Source: Alphaproteobacteria bacterium
GTDB lineage: Bacteria; Pseudomonadota; Alphaproteobacteria; TMED109
Direction of reading: 5' to 3'
Assembly: GCA_030828505.1 (NCBI GenBank)
Contig: JAURCJ010000001.1
Span: 239,662 to 303,661, forward strand
Length of the DNA: 64,000 nucleotides
In this document: in pieces, positions 27,433 through 37,611 of the stretch
Numbering within the stretch: position 1 is the stretch's first letter
Layout: each line of letters starts with the position of its first letter
Notes under the pieces: generated by a model
The model's database searches: none
The model's input: only the letters and a program-made list of their open reading frames with translations
Told to the model about the DNA's origin: nothing
Translations under genes and position numbers: made by a program

Positions 27433-27849
27433 TTACCCAACTATTTCTTTCTCATTAAAGAAAAAATTAATTTCTATTTTAGCATTTTCCATACTGTCTG
27501 AACCGTGAACTGAATTTGCTTCTATAGATTCTGCATGCTCTGCTCTTATAGTTCCTGATTCCGCCTCCTGGGGGTTAGTTGCACCCATTGTTTTACGATA
27601 TAAAGATATTGCATTTTCTGCTTCTAGAACTTGAACAACAACTGGTCCTGAAGTAATAAATTTAACTAAATCTCTAAAAAATGGTCTTTCTTTATGCACA
27701 CCATAAAATTCTTCTGCTTGAGACTCTGAGAGTATGATTCGCTTTTGTGCAATAATACATAACCCTGCTTCTTCTATCATAGCATTTATTTTACCAGTAA
27801 TAGATCTTCTAGTTGCATCTGGCTTAATTATAGATAATGTTCTTTCCAT
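27433..27849 (-). CDS. ndk: Nucleoside-diphosphate kinase
   Basis: Ndk transfers the gamma phosphate from ATP to nucleoside diphosphates through a phosphohistidine. The catalytic histidine is in the signature [12 protein letters not shown]. The N-terminus [12 protein letters not shown] matches the family. The frame extends six codons further, but AGGAGAAAG ends a few bases before the ATG at 27849, which I take as the start (138 residues). The gene follows pepA by ten bases. Confidence 0.95.
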   Translation of the reverse strand: MERTLSIIKPDATRRSITGKINAMIEEAGLCIIAQKRIILSESQAEEFYGVHKERPFFRDLVKFITSGPVVVQVLEAENAISLYRKTMGATNPQEAESGTIRAEHAESIEANSVHGSDSMENAKIEINFFFNEKEIVG

Positions 27850-27859
27850 AGTCTTTCTC

Positions 27860-29344
27860 CTATTCAATAAAATCTTTAATATAAGTATTTAACAACCTTA
27901 CTCCAAAACCTGTTCCTCCAGTTGGATATAATTTAGAATTACTTTTAGACCAAGTTACTCCTGCAATATCTATATGAGCCCAAGGAATATCTTGTGTAAA
28001 TTGTTCAATAAACTTAGCACCTGATGTAGCTCCAGCTCCTCTTCCGGAACCTACATTTTTCATGTCAGCTATAGCTGATTTTATATCGTCATCATACTCT
28101 TTTCCTACAGGCATTCTCCATACTTTTTCTCCTGTCTTCTCTCCAGAATTAAATATATTTGATGCTAACTCATCATTATTACTAAATACGCCAGCCCGCT
28201 GAGGCCCCAAGCTAACAATTACCGCACCGGTTAAAGTAGCTAAATCTATTAGTCTCTTGGGATTAAATTTATTAATTGCATATGTTATAGCATCCGCCAG
28301 AACTAATCTACCTTCTGCGTCTGTATTAATAACCTCTATAGAATGGCCTGAAGAGGCAACTACTACATCTCCAGGTCTTTGAGCTTTTCCTGAAGGCATA
28401 TTCTCTACCAAACCTACAACAGCTGAAACATTAACTTTAGCTTTTCGTCCAGCTAGTGCCTTCATTAGGCCAATTACTACTCCTGAACCTCCCATATCCC
28501 ATTTCATATCTTCCATACCACCTGATGGTTTTATTGAAATACCACCAGTATCAAAGGTAACACCTTTACCAACAAAACATACCTCAGGTTTAGATTTTTT
28601 ATTTGTTCCATTCCATGACATGCTAACAACCCTAGGTTCATTCGCACTGCCCATAGCTACCCCTAATAAAGCTCCCATTTTTAAACGTTTTATTTGAGGC
28701 AATTTTAATACCTCGACTTTAACCCCTAAATTTTTTAATTGTTCTGCCTGCTCCGCTAAAGTTTTTGGTGTTAATATATTTGCAGGCTCTGAAACCAGAT
28801 TACGAGTTAAAAATACTCCCTCCTCAAGAGCTTTTAATGGGCTATAATATTTTTTCGCTGAATTAATATCTTTAACTATTAATTTAACTTCTTTCAGCGA
28901 ATTTTTATAATTACTTTTACTTTTTAATTTGTACTTATTAAAAGTATATGATCTTAATTTAATTCCATGCAATATTTTCGTAGCCAATTCTTCATGAGTA
29001 ATTTTAAATTTTTTATTAATGCTAAAAAATATTGTTACACTTTTTGCATCATTAGGTAGTAGAGAAAAAATTTCTCCACCTACTACATCAGCATTATCAA
29101 TACTTACTTCTTTTAAATTACCCATATTATAGAGTAATATTTCTTTTCCTTTCTTAAAATATAAACTTTTATTACTACCCTTTTTACTTATTGTTTTAAG
29201 TTTTACTGTATCAGAAATAATACCATCATATTTTTTATCTAATTTAGTTATATGATCTATTAATTCTAAAGATTCATCTAAAATAATTAATGTTAAATCT
29301 GTATCAGATTTTAGTTCAGAGCTAAAAGATACCTTAAACGTCAT
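27860..29344 (-). CDS. pepA: Leucyl aminopeptidase (cytosol aminopeptidase, M17)
   Basis: PepA removes N-terminal residues from peptides using two metal ions. The C-terminal catalytic domain has [16 protein letters not shown], the signature [13 protein letters not shown] and SGAKFIEQF. The N-terminal macro-like domain (about 1-165) is poorly conserved. The frame opens at a TTG (29359), but that codon leads straight into AAAGGA, a Shine-Dalgarno sequence for the ATG at 29344 that gives MTFKVSFS. The final length of about 494 residues is normal. ndk follows. Confidence 0.94.
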   Translation of the reverse strand: MTFKVSFSSELKSDTDLTLIILDESLELIDHITKLDKKYDGIISDTVKLKTISKKGSNKSLYFKKGKEILLYNMGNLKEVSIDNADVVGGEIFSLLPNDAKSVTIFFSINKKFKITHEELATKILHGIKLRSYTFNKYKLKSKSNYKNSLKEVKLIVKDINSAKKYYSPLKALEEGVFLTRNLVSEPANILTPKTLAEQAEQLKNLGVKVEVLKLPQIKRLKMGALLGVAMGSANEPRVVSMSWNGTNKKSKPEVCFVGKGVTFDTGGISIKPSGGMEDMKWDMGGSGVVIGLMKALAGRKAKVNVSAVVGLVENMPSGKAQRPGDVVVASSGHSIEVINTDAEGRLVLADAITYAINKFNPKRLIDLATLTGAVIVSLGPQRAGVFSNNDELASNIFNSGEKTGEKVWRMPVGKEYDDDIKSAIADMKNVGSGRGAGATSGAKFIEQFTQDIPWAHIDIAGVTWSKSNSKLYPTGGTGFGVRLLNTYIKDFIE

Positions 29345-29459
29345 ATAATTTCCTTTCAAATGTATTAATTATTCTTATAAATAAAAATATGATATATATT
29401 TATTTTAGAACTAACATATTTTTGAAATTAATCTAATATTTTTTTTCGGGTTTAAAATT

Positions 29460-30563
29460 TTGAATTTATTCATTTTATATATATTCAGACAATTAATAGG
29501 TCCATTTTTTTTAATTATGATAGCTATGACAGGGATTGTTTGGTTAACACAATCCTTAAGATTTATTGATTTAATTGTAATAAAAGGGCTACCTGTAGAA
29601 ACATTTATCAACCTAACTATTTTAATTATTCCTAAACTATTAGTAACTATAATCCCTTTCATTGGCTTTTTGGCTTCTTTAATTACATATATAAGATTAA
29701 ATAATGATTCAGAAATTATTTCAATGAAAGCTGCTGGTATTAATAATTTAACAATAATACTTCCCGCTTTCATATTTGGTATATGCTTGGGCATACTTGC
29801 TTTATTTTTGGAAAACGTTGGCTCTCCTTACGCATATAATAAATTTAAAAATTTACAATATGATATAAGAAATAATTTTATATCTACTTTATTTCAGGAA
29901 AAAATATTTTCTTCTCCTATTCGAGGGCTAACAATTTTTATTAGAGAAAGAGACCAATTAGGTAATTTAGAAGGAATAATGATTCATGATGCAAGAGATA
30001 ATAATAAAAAAATAAGTATTAATGCTGAACAAGGTAAAATTGTATCCACTCCAAAAGGAGTAAGATTTTTACTAATTAATGGTAATAGGCAAGAAATTAA
30101 TAATAATCAAAATATTTCTATATTATATTTTGATCAGTATACATTAAATATTAAAAACCATAATAAAAATAATACTTCAAGGTTTAAAGAGGCAAGTGAA
30201 AGAAAATATAGCGAATTAATTAGACCAGAGGAAAATATTAATGAAATTTATAAAAAAGAATTTATAGCAGAATCTCACAAAAGGATTTATACACCTTTAA
30301 TAATTATAATAATGGTCTTAATTGGTGCAATGGCAACAGTTATAGGAAAATTTGATCGTAAAACATCTACTAAAAGACTTTTTTTTCCAATTGCTTCGGC
30401 TTTAATTATGCAAATATATTTACTCATATCTCCACAATTAATAGTGCAATATCCTTATTCATCATTATTAATTTATTTTTCAATTTTCTTCTTATACTTA
30501 GTTATATTATTTTTAATATCAAACGGTATAAATAAGTTATTTTCTAAAAATAGAGCTGCTTAA
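29460..30563 (+). CDS. lptF: LPS export ABC transporter permease LptF
   Basis: LptF is one of two inner-membrane permeases that extract LPS for the LptB2FGC-A-D bridge. The protein begins at TTG with MNLFILYIFRQLIGPF, which matches the family N-terminus. It has three N-terminal and three C-terminal membrane helices flanking a periplasmic jellyroll domain (about 130-270). lptG follows, with the lptF stop overlapping the lptG start (TAATG). lptB, lptA and lptC are not in the window. Confidence 0.93.
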   Translation: MNLFILYIFRQLIGPFFLIMIAMTGIVWLTQSLRFIDLIVIKGLPVETFINLTILIIPKLLVTIIPFIGFLASLITYIRLNNDSEIISMKAAGINNLTIILPAFIFGICLGILALFLENVGSPYAYNKFKNLQYDIRNNFISTLFQEKIFSSPIRGLTIFIRERDQLGNLEGIMIHDARDNNKKISINAEQGKIVSTPKGVRFLLINGNRQEINNNQNISILYFDQYTLNIKNHNKNNTSRFKEASERKYSELIRPEENINEIYKKEFIAESHKRIYTPLIIIIMVLIGAMATVIGKFDRKTSTKRLFFPIASALIMQIYLLISPQLIVQYPYSSLLIYFSIFFLYLVILFLISNGINKLFSKNRAA

Positions 30564-31660
30564 TGAATTTTATTTTATCACCATTAATGTACTATTTTAC
30601 TAAACATGCATTTGTGTATTTAACAACAGTACTCACAATACTGTGCTTAATTGCTTCATTAATTGAAATAGTTGAATATAGCAAACAAATACCCAATCTA
30701 ATAGAAAACTCATTTTATATTTGTTTGAAGATGACTTTATATAAATTGCCACATAATATTCAAATATTACTTCCGTATTCATTCTATTTTGGATCAATGA
30801 TGTCATTGATAAGATTGTCCAAAAACTCTGAACTTACAATAGCTAGGGCTTCTGGTTTAAATATATGGTATTGTTGTTTACCTCATATCATATTAGCTTT
30901 TGTAATTGGAGTATTTAGCATTACCATATTTAGCTCAATTACAGCGGTTACACAAAAAAAATTATCCCAATTAGAAAGTGACTATCTTAATAAATATAAT
31001 AATAACCTTCAATTATCTGGAGGAGGGTTTTGGTTGCACCAAAAAGAAGAAGATAAAACAGCTATAATTCATGCTGATAAAATAGATCCCAAAAACATGA
31101 CTTTAAATAATGTAATGATTTTTAGATATACATCAGATAATAAATTTATTGAAAGCATAGATGGAAAAACAACTAAATTAGAAGATGGGTACTGGAAAAT
31201 TGGTAAAGGCATCAAAACTAGTAAAAATCTTGAAACCTCTCCATTTATTGAACTCCAACTTCCAACACAATTAACTAGCTCACAAATAAAAGAGAGTTTT
31301 GCTAAACCTGAAACTATATCATTTTGGGATACATTAAAATTTATAGAGATAATTGATAAAGCAGGCTTTAACTCTAGAAAACATGTAATTTATTTTCATA
31401 AAATGATATCTTCGCCAATATTTTTTATTGGAATGGTTCTTCTTGGAGCGGTTTTTTGTGTAAAGCCAATAGGCAGACATGGGACAGGCAAAAGATTATT
31501 TATTGCTATAATTTTAGCATTTGTTATCTTTTTCTTAAATGATGTTATAGCTGCTTTAGGTCAAGGCTCACAGGCACCTGCTCTATTAGCAGCTTGGCTT
31601 CCTGCTTTTGTACCAATTTTACTTAGTACTAGCATATTGCTTTATTTAGAAGATGGATAA
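30563..31660 (+). CDS. lptG: LPS export ABC transporter permease LptG
   Basis: The 365-residue partner of LptF has the same layout of three plus three helices around a periplasmic beta-jellyroll. Helix-boundary strings such as SLIRLSKNSELTIARASG are typical of LptF/LptG permeases at the coupling helix that contacts LptB. The ATG overlaps the lptF stop by one base and the gene's end overlaps lptD by eight bases, so lptF, lptG and lptD are translationally coupled. Confidence 0.93.
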   Translation: MNFILSPLMYYFTKHAFVYLTTVLTILCLIASLIEIVEYSKQIPNLIENSFYICLKMTLYKLPHNIQILLPYSFYFGSMMSLIRLSKNSELTIARASGLNIWYCCLPHIILAFVIGVFSITIFSSITAVTQKKLSQLESDYLNKYNNNLQLSGGGFWLHQKEEDKTAIIHADKIDPKNMTLNNVMIFRYTSDNKFIESIDGKTTKLEDGYWKIGKGIKTSKNLETSPFIELQLPTQLTSSQIKESFAKPETISFWDTLKFIEIIDKAGFNSRKHVIYFHKMISSPIFFIGMVLLGAVFCVKPIGRHGTGKRLFIAIILAFVIFFLNDVIAALGQGSQAPALLAAWLPAFVPILLSTSILLYLEDG

Positions 31661-33821
31661 ATATAAATTGAATCTAAAATATAATTTTATTAAGTTTTTA
31701 TTAATGATAATATTACAGATTTTTATTATTTATCCTTCAGTTGCTGATCAAATGGCTACTAAAAATAGTTTTTTAACTGCAAATTTTATAGAATATCATG
31801 AAAAAATATCATTAGTAACTGCAATTGGAGATGTAGAGATAATTAATGGTATACAGGTTTTAAAGGCAGATAAATTAACTTATGATCAAGATAAAGACTA
31901 TATCTTAGCAGAAGGTAACGTAAGTTTTAGCGATAAAGATAATAATATTTATTTCTCAAATGAAATGGAACTTCAAGGAGACTTAAAAAAAGGAGTAATA
32001 AAAAATTTTAATTCCGTATTAAGTGATGGTTCATTTTTATCTGCAAGTTTAATTATAAGGGATGAAGAAAAAGGAGATAGTTTAGAAAGAGTTAAATATA
32101 CTGCATGTAAGATTTGTAAAGAAAAAGAAAATGATGCCCCTATATGGCAAATAAGAGCATTAAAATCTAAAAGAAATCTAAAAGAAGGTATTATTAGTTA
32201 TGAAAATATGCTTTTTGATGTGTATGGGTTTCCAATTTTATATATTCCTTATATTAGTCATGCAGATCCTTCTAAAAAAATTTCGTCTGGATTACTTACT
32301 CCAAAATTTAGCAATAATACAATATTTGGCCTAAGTTATTCTCAGCCATATTATTTTGCACTATCAAAATATAATGATTTAACATTAACTCCTACAATGA
32401 CAAGCAATGAAGGTCCAATTGTCGAATCTCATTATAGGTCTCTGAGAAAAAGAGGTTCTAGTAATATAAAAGCAAGCTTTACAAGAGGCAGCCATACTAA
32501 TATAGATGGAAAAGAAAATAATAAATTTAGAGGGCATATTGATATAAAAGTAGCTGAAAGGCTTAGCAGTGACTGGATATTAGGGATTAATGCTACTAGA
32601 GCAAGTGACTTTTCCTATATGCAAAGATATAAGATGGGTAATGAAAGTGATATCCGTCTCAATCAAAGAATATATTTAACAGGAAGCAATAAAAACTTTT
32701 ATACTAAAGTAGAAGGAATGTATTTCCAACCTCTTGACGCTTTTAAAAGCAATAGAAATATTCCTCTCATTTTACCGAATATAAAAATGCTATGGAATAA
32801 AACATATGATAATGGTTTATCAAGACATATTTCCTTAGATAGTTATATTATTACTAAACCAGACGCCTCTAATGCACAGAAACTTTCTTTAAAATCATCT
32901 TGGAGTAAAAATAAAATAAGTCCAAATGGTTATATTCTTAAATCTTCATTTTCTACTCGTACAGATATTTATAGAAATAAAAAAACAGATAATTCTAGAG
33001 TAATTGGTAAATTAGGAACTCATACTAGTTTTAGAGCAATTCCTAAATTTGAGACAATGCTTAGTTTTCCAGTCATAAGTTATTATAATAATAATTCTTT
33101 TTTAATTGAACCTATCATTCAAGGAATTATAGCTCCTAAAGGAGGCAATCCTGATTCTATTCATAACTTAGATAGTATTGACATTGAATTAAGCGACTAT
33201 AATTTATTTTCATCAAATAGATTCCCTGGATTAGATAGAGTAGAAGAAGGAAGTAAAATTAATTTAGGAGTTAAGTCTAATTTAAATTTAAATAAATTAG
33301 GTGAATTAAACAGTATAATAGGAAGGTCATGGAGTGCAATTAACCCTCAAAATGAATATATATCTGGAACGGGTTTAAATAAAAAACTATCTAATATAGT
33401 AGGAAATATAATTTATGATTATCAAAATACTATATTCTTGGGTTACCATTTTAGGAGAGATGGATTAAATTTTAGATCACAAAGAGATACTTTAAATGTT
33501 GAATTCAATACTAATCCTATATCTGCTAATATTGATTATACTATGATTAGAGATGATCCAGTAATAACTGAAACAATTTTATCAGAACAAGCCCAGATTT
33601 CTCTTACATGGAATATTAACGATAATTGGAGCAGTAATTTAAGGCAAACTAGAGATTTAAGAAATAATAATTGGGGTAATGCAATTTATAGTTCTAGTTT
33701 TATTGAATTTAAAAATGAATGCATAATTATAAGATTAGAAGCTTCCAGAAAACATCAAAATTTAATTGATATTCCAGATGCAACTGAATATTCTATAAAT
33801 TTTAATTTAGTTAGTTTTTAA
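31653..33821 (+). CDS. lptD: LPS-assembly outer-membrane protein LptD
   Basis: LptD inserts LPS into the outer leaflet. A signal peptide (about 1-32) precedes an OstA/LptA-like periplasmic domain (about 45-155), followed by a large beta-barrel ending in NLVSF with a C-terminal Phe typical of BAM substrates. The stretch with TACKICKEKEND near 150 supplies the N-terminal cysteine pair, and FKNECI near the end supplies a distal cysteine, so the disulfide pattern seems reduced. The 722 residues are normal for alphaproteobacteria. surA follows 18 bases downstream. Confidence 0.93.
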   Translation: MDKYKLNLKYNFIKFLLMIILQIFIIYPSVADQMATKNSFLTANFIEYHEKISLVTAIGDVEIINGIQVLKADKLTYDQDKDYILAEGNVSFSDKDNNIYFSNEMELQGDLKKGVIKNFNSVLSDGSFLSASLIIRDEEKGDSLERVKYTACKICKEKENDAPIWQIRALKSKRNLKEGIISYENMLFDVYGFPILYIPYISHADPSKKISSGLLTPKFSNNTIFGLSYSQPYYFALSKYNDLTLTPTMTSNEGPIVESHYRSLRKRGSSNIKASFTRGSHTNIDGKENNKFRGHIDIKVAERLSSDWILGINATRASDFSYMQRYKMGNESDIRLNQRIYLTGSNKNFYTKVEGMYFQPLDAFKSNRNIPLILPNIKMLWNKTYDNGLSRHISLDSYIITKPDASNAQKLSLKSSWSKNKISPNGYILKSSFSTRTDIYRNKKTDNSRVIGKLGTHTSFRAIPKFETMLSFPVISYYNNNSFLIEPIIQGIIAPKGGNPDSIHNLDSIDIELSDYNLFSSNRFPGLDRVEEGSKINLGVKSNLNLNKLGELNSIIGRSWSAINPQNEYISGTGLNKKLSNIVGNIIYDYQNTIFLGYHFRRDGLNFRSQRDTLNVEFNTNPISANIDYTMIRDDPVITETILSEQAQISLTWNINDNWSSNLRQTRDLRNNNWGNAIYSSSFIEFKNECIIIRLEASRKHQNLIDIPDATEYSINFNLVSF

Positions 33822-33839
33822 ATTTATAGGAATATTTAA

Positions 33840-35111
33840 ATGTTAATAAAACTTATTTTGCTAATTATTTGTATATTTAACTTTTGTATCAAGAGTTCGA
33901 TATCGCAAGATATTGATGGAGCAAATAATTTACTAAGTATTGTAGCTATAGTAAATGATGAACCAATTACAATGATGGACCTAGATGCAAGGCTACGTTT
34001 AATTATTATTACTTCTAATCTACCTAATACCTTAGAAACTAGAGAAAATTTATCGGGTCAAGTTCTTCAATCATTAATTAACGAAAGATTACAAAATCAA
34101 GAAGCAAAAAAATTAGGTATTAGAGTAACAGATTTAGAAGTTCAAAATAATATAAGATTTATTGAAAAACAGAATAATTTGGAAGAAAATAAATTAATTG
34201 AAACTTTATTTAATAATGGTGTTCCTAAATCTGCACTTCCAAATAGGTTAAAATCAAATTTGATAATGCAAAAACTATTGCAGAATATTATTAAACCCAA
34301 AATAATTATAAATAATAATGAAATAAATAATGAGTATAAAAATTTATTAGCTAATAATGGTAAAATGGAATATCAATTTTCAGAAATTTCTTTTAATTTT
34401 TCTAGATTATCAAAAAAAGAAGATACAATTTTAATTGCAAAGCAAATAAGAAAAAAAATTTTAGAAGAGGATAATTTTGATTCAATTGGGGAGAGAATAT
34501 ATGAAAATGGTACAGGCACGTATAAAAAAAATGATTGGAAATTAGCTAATAAAATAAATAAAGACATATATTCAAAGATAAATAATTTAGATAAAAATGA
34601 AATTTCAGATTTAATAATAACTAATACAGGAGCCTCAATTATCAAAATTGACAATATACGAGAATTTAAAATACCAGAACTTGCTCATACTGTTACTGAT
34701 ATTGCTTTTATTAGTTTTGATTTACCAATTAATAGGACTAAAACTGATATGGTCGTTAAAGATATAAAAAATATAACAGAAAATATAGATAACTGTGATG
34801 AAATGACTGAAATTATTAAAATCCATGGAAATAAAAAAGGTAAATACCTGGGTCATATTTTATTAAATAATTTACCTAATTATTTTGTTGAAGAGCTAAA
34901 ATCCTTAAATATCAACCAACCAAGTAAACCTATAATATCTGATGACGGGATTTACGTAACTATGATTTGCAATTATAATGAAGAAATTAACCAAGAATTT
35001 GCATTAAAAGAAATGATTAGAAATAGTTTAAGACAGAGGTCTACTGAAACTTTAAAAGAGCGATATTTATTAGACTTAAATAGAAAAGCCCTTATAGATG
35101 TTAGAATATAG
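33840..35111 (+). CDS. surA: Periplasmic chaperone / peptidyl-prolyl isomerase SurA
   Basis: SurA escorts unfolded outer-membrane proteins, including LptD, to the BAM complex. A signal peptide (about 1-23) is followed by the SurA N-terminal chaperone domain (SIVAIVNDEPITMMDLDARL), parvulin-like regions that are strongly diverged, and a C-terminal helix. With 423 residues it fits the family. It lies between lptD and rsmA; the pdxA gene that often separates surA from rsmA is absent. Confidence 0.9.
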   Translation: MLIKLILLIICIFNFCIKSSISQDIDGANNLLSIVAIVNDEPITMMDLDARLRLIIITSNLPNTLETRENLSGQVLQSLINERLQNQEAKKLGIRVTDLEVQNNIRFIEKQNNLEENKLIETLFNNGVPKSALPNRLKSNLIMQKLLQNIIKPKIIINNNEINNEYKNLLANNGKMEYQFSEISFNFSRLSKKEDTILIAKQIRKKILEEDNFDSIGERIYENGTGTYKKNDWKLANKINKDIYSKINNLDKNEISDLIITNTGASIIKIDNIREFKIPELAHTVTDIAFISFDLPINRTKTDMVVKDIKNITENIDNCDEMTEIIKIHGNKKGKYLGHILLNNLPNYFVEELKSLNINQPSKPIISDDGIYVTMICNYNEEINQEFALKEMIRNSLRQRSTETLKERYLLDLNRKALIDVRI

Positions 35112-35114
35112 TTT

Positions 35115-35978
35115 ATGAATAAAGGTATATATAATGCTATTAATAAACTTCCTAGTATCTCCTCTACAATAAAAGAATATAATTTAAGTGCGAAAAAAAA
35201 ACTTAGTCAAAATTTTATTTTAGACATGAATTTGACTGATAAAATTGTAAGACTAAGTGACAGTGTTAAAAATAATACAGTTATTGAAATAGGAGCAGGG
35301 CCAGGAGCATTGACTAGATCCATACTGTTAAATGGAGCAAAAAAAGTAATTATTATAGAAAAAGATAAAAGGTTTTTGAAAGCTCTTCAATTATTAAATA
35401 CTAGTTCAAATAATAGAATAATAATAGAAAATGAAGATGCACTTAAAATAGATTTAAAAATGTTAATAGAAAAACATAATATACAACAATCAGAAATAGT
35501 TGCTAACCTACCTTACTCAATTGCAACTAAACTTCTCTTAAATTGGATTCCTTTTCCAAAAGGATTACATAAGATGACATTAATGTTCCAAACAGAAGTG
35601 GCAGAAAGAATTGTTGCTGAACCAGGTACTAAAAAATATGGAAGACTTTCTATACTATTAGGAATAATGACTGATTCTAGAATTCTAATGAATATTCCGC
35701 CATCAGCTTTTACTCCTAAACCTAAAGTAAACTCTTCAATTATACAAATTAAACAAAAAAAATTAGACAAAAATTTTAATAAAAATATTTTAGAAAAAGT
35801 TACTCAAATATTATTTAATAAAAGAAGAAAACAAATAAAGTCAACATTATCCCAATTTGGTGATCCAATTAAAATATGTAATTTGTTAAATATTAAGCCA
35901 AGTCAGAGACCAGAAGAATTAACATTAGGGAATTATGAAAAATTAGCCTGCCTAGTCTCTAAATATCAAGACTTATAG
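35115..35978 (+). CDS. rsmA: 16S rRNA dimethyladenosine transferase (KsgA)
   Basis: RsmA dimethylates two adjacent adenines near the 3' end of 16S rRNA. The 287-residue protein has KKKLSQNFILD at the N-terminus, SAM motif I EIGAGPGALT, motif IV NLPYSIATKLL and the C-terminal helical domain. It follows surA by three bases. Its 3' end overlaps the convergent gmk 3' end by 20 bases, the largest such overlap in the window. Confidence 0.95.
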   Translation: MNKGIYNAINKLPSISSTIKEYNLSAKKKLSQNFILDMNLTDKIVRLSDSVKNNTVIEIGAGPGALTRSILLNGAKKVIIIEKDKRFLKALQLLNTSSNNRIIIENEDALKIDLKMLIEKHNIQQSEIVANLPYSIATKLLLNWIPFPKGLHKMTLMFQTEVAERIVAEPGTKKYGRLSILLGIMTDSRILMNIPPSAFTPKPKVNSSIIQIKQKKLDKNFNKNILEKVTQILFNKRRKQIKSTLSQFGDPIKICNLLNIKPSQRPEELTLGNYEKLACLVSKYQDL

Positions 35979-36594
35979 TTCTTATAAACTCTCCTAAACC
36001 AACTTGTCTTATCCTCTTCATCCTTTCGGAATGCAATATACCTAATACAGTCCTAACGCTTATATTTAGATCATCATTTATTATAACATAATCATACTCT
36101 GCCCAATGAGTTATTTCTGAAGTAGCTGCACTCATTCTTTGTTTAACTACTTCATCAGTATCCTGCCCTCTCTTTTTTAATCTAATTTCTAATTCTTTTT
36201 TAGATGGAGGTAATATAAAAACAGATACAATATCTTCTCTCATTTTTTCTCTAAGTTGTTGTGCGCCTTGCCAGTCAATATCAAATAATAAGTCTTTGCC
36301 TTCATTAATTTTAGTCGCAACTAGAGATTTATCAGTACCATAAAAATTATCAAAGACTTTAGCATGCTCTATAAATTCATTTTGATCTAGCTTTTTTTTA
36401 AATTCATTTATTGAAACAAAATTATAATCTTTACCAGAAATTTCATTAGGCCTTTTTTTTCTAGTAGTAGTAGAAATTGATAAATATAAATTTTTATCTA
36501 GATTTAATAATGCTTTACATATGGAACTCTTCCCAGCTCCAGAAGGGGAAGATAAAACAAGCATTACGCCTTTATTTTTGCCTAAGGTTTCCAT
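35959..36594 (-). CDS. gmk: Guanylate kinase
   Basis: Gmk phosphorylates GMP to GDP. The P-loop SSPSGAGKSS (15-24), the GMP-binding stretch STTTRKKRPNEISGKDYNFVS, and DIDWQGAQQLR are all present. The 211 residues are typical. It follows mltG by 39 bases at the end of the fab-mltG-gmk run. Its last 20 bases lie under rsmA on the other strand. Confidence 0.95.
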   Translation of the reverse strand: METLGKNKGVMLVLSSPSGAGKSSICKALLNLDKNLYLSISTTTRKKRPNEISGKDYNFVSINEFKKKLDQNEFIEHAKVFDNFYGTDKSLVATKINEGKDLLFDIDWQGAQQLREKMREDIVSVFILPPSKKELEIRLKKRGQDTDEVVKQRMSAATSEITHWAEYDYVIINDDLNISVRTVLGILHSERMKRIRQVGLGEFIRTISLDI

Positions 36595-36633
36595 TTAATC
36601 TACTATAAATATAAAATTATAATTTAACAATTT

Positions 36634-37611
36634 TTATTTTTTATACACTTTTTTGATGTTTTTTAAATGTTCTTTATAAGTTTTTGAAAATAAATGCCCT
36701 CCTTTGCCATCTGCTACAAAATACAAATTTTCGTTTTTATCAGGCTGTAATACTGCATATACTGAATCTATACCTACATTACATATTGGTGTAGGAGGCA
36801 ATCCAAAAATTCTGTATGTGTTCCAATTATGACTTATTAATAAATCACTTTTTTGTAATGGCTTTTCTTTATATACAGTTTTATTTATACCGTAGATAAC
36901 TGTTGGATCAGATTGCATCTTCATGCCTAATCTTAATCGATTTAAAAATACAGAAGCTATTTTAGGCTTTTCTTTACTTAATTTTGCTTCTGCTTCAACT
37001 ATTGATGCTAAAATAAGTACTTCTTTTTTATTTTTAAGGACATTAGGGATTTTATACTTAAAATCTGAATAAATTTTACTATATTCTTCCTTAGCTTTAG
37101 TATTCATAATATTTAAAAGATTTTTTATTTTTGTATCTTTAGAAATATAATAAGTACTAGGAAAAAAGTCTCCTTCTTCATAATTTTCAAAGCTTTTTAA
37201 ACCAGGAAAATATTTAAGAAGATAAGTATGAATTTGTTTATTAGAGTAGCACTCAGGAATTATAATTTTATATAATTTAACCTCATTTTTATATAGTTTA
37301 TGCAAAATATCACTATTAGTAATTCCTTTTTCAAATAAATATTCTCCTGCTTTTAATGATTTTGATTTACCCGAAATAATTGAATAAATAATAAAATTAT
37401 ATGGATTATTTATAACATTATTATTTTCTAAGATATCAATAATTTTGAATAATGAACTTGATTTAGGTATTTCAACAGTAACATTTACTTTTAAATCAGA
37501 ATATTTATTTGGATAAGAAAGCACTAATCTTAATAAGAAAACGCATAAAAATATAATAATAAAAATAATAGAAATTTTAAATTTTATAGTTATGAGCTTT
37601 TTAAGTTTAAT
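36634..37611 (-). CDS. mltG: Endolytic murein transglycosylase MltG, non-standard ATT start
   Basis: MltG (YceG) cuts nascent glycan strands and sets their length. The LysM-like part (about 40-110) precedes the YceG catalytic domain with LASIVEAEAK, whose Glu is the catalytic acid, and MKMQSDPTVIYG. The first standard codon, GTG at 37524, would remove the N-terminal membrane anchor that the family needs. The frame is open up to a stop at 37617-37615 and from ATT (37611-37609) reads MKLKKLITIKFK and then a membrane helix. This ATT overlaps the fabF stop (TAATT) and lies seven bases after GGAAAGG. I therefore annotate 325 residues from the ATT. Confidence 0.88.
   Translation of the reverse strand: MKLKKLITIKFKISIIFIIIFLCVFLLRLVLSYPNKYSDLKVNVTVEIPKSSSLFKIIDILENNNVINNPYNFIIYSIISGKSKSLKAGEYLFEKGITNSDILHKLYKNEVKLYKIIIPECYSNKQIHTYLLKYFPGLKSFENYEEGDFFPSTYYISKDTKIKNLLNIMNTKAKEEYSKIYSDFKYKIPNVLKNKKEVLILASIVEAEAKLSKEKPKIASVFLNRLRLGMKMQSDPTVIYGINKTVYKEKPLQKSDLLISHNWNTYRIFGLPPTPICNVGIDSVYAVLQPDKNENLYFVADGKGGHLFSKTYKEHLKNIKKVYKK

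Noticed and set aside
27444..27463. Hairpin TTTCTTT/AAAGAAA near the purM/ndk junction
   Set aside because: It lies within the ndk coding region, has only one G-C pair per stem and no U tract in either direction, so I do not call it a terminator.
29357..29359. TTG as the pepA start
   Set aside because: It overlaps the AAAGGA ribosome site for the ATG at 29344, which gives the expected N-terminus.
37522..37524. GTG as the mltG start
   Set aside because: It would delete the membrane anchor encoded by the 29 upstream codons.
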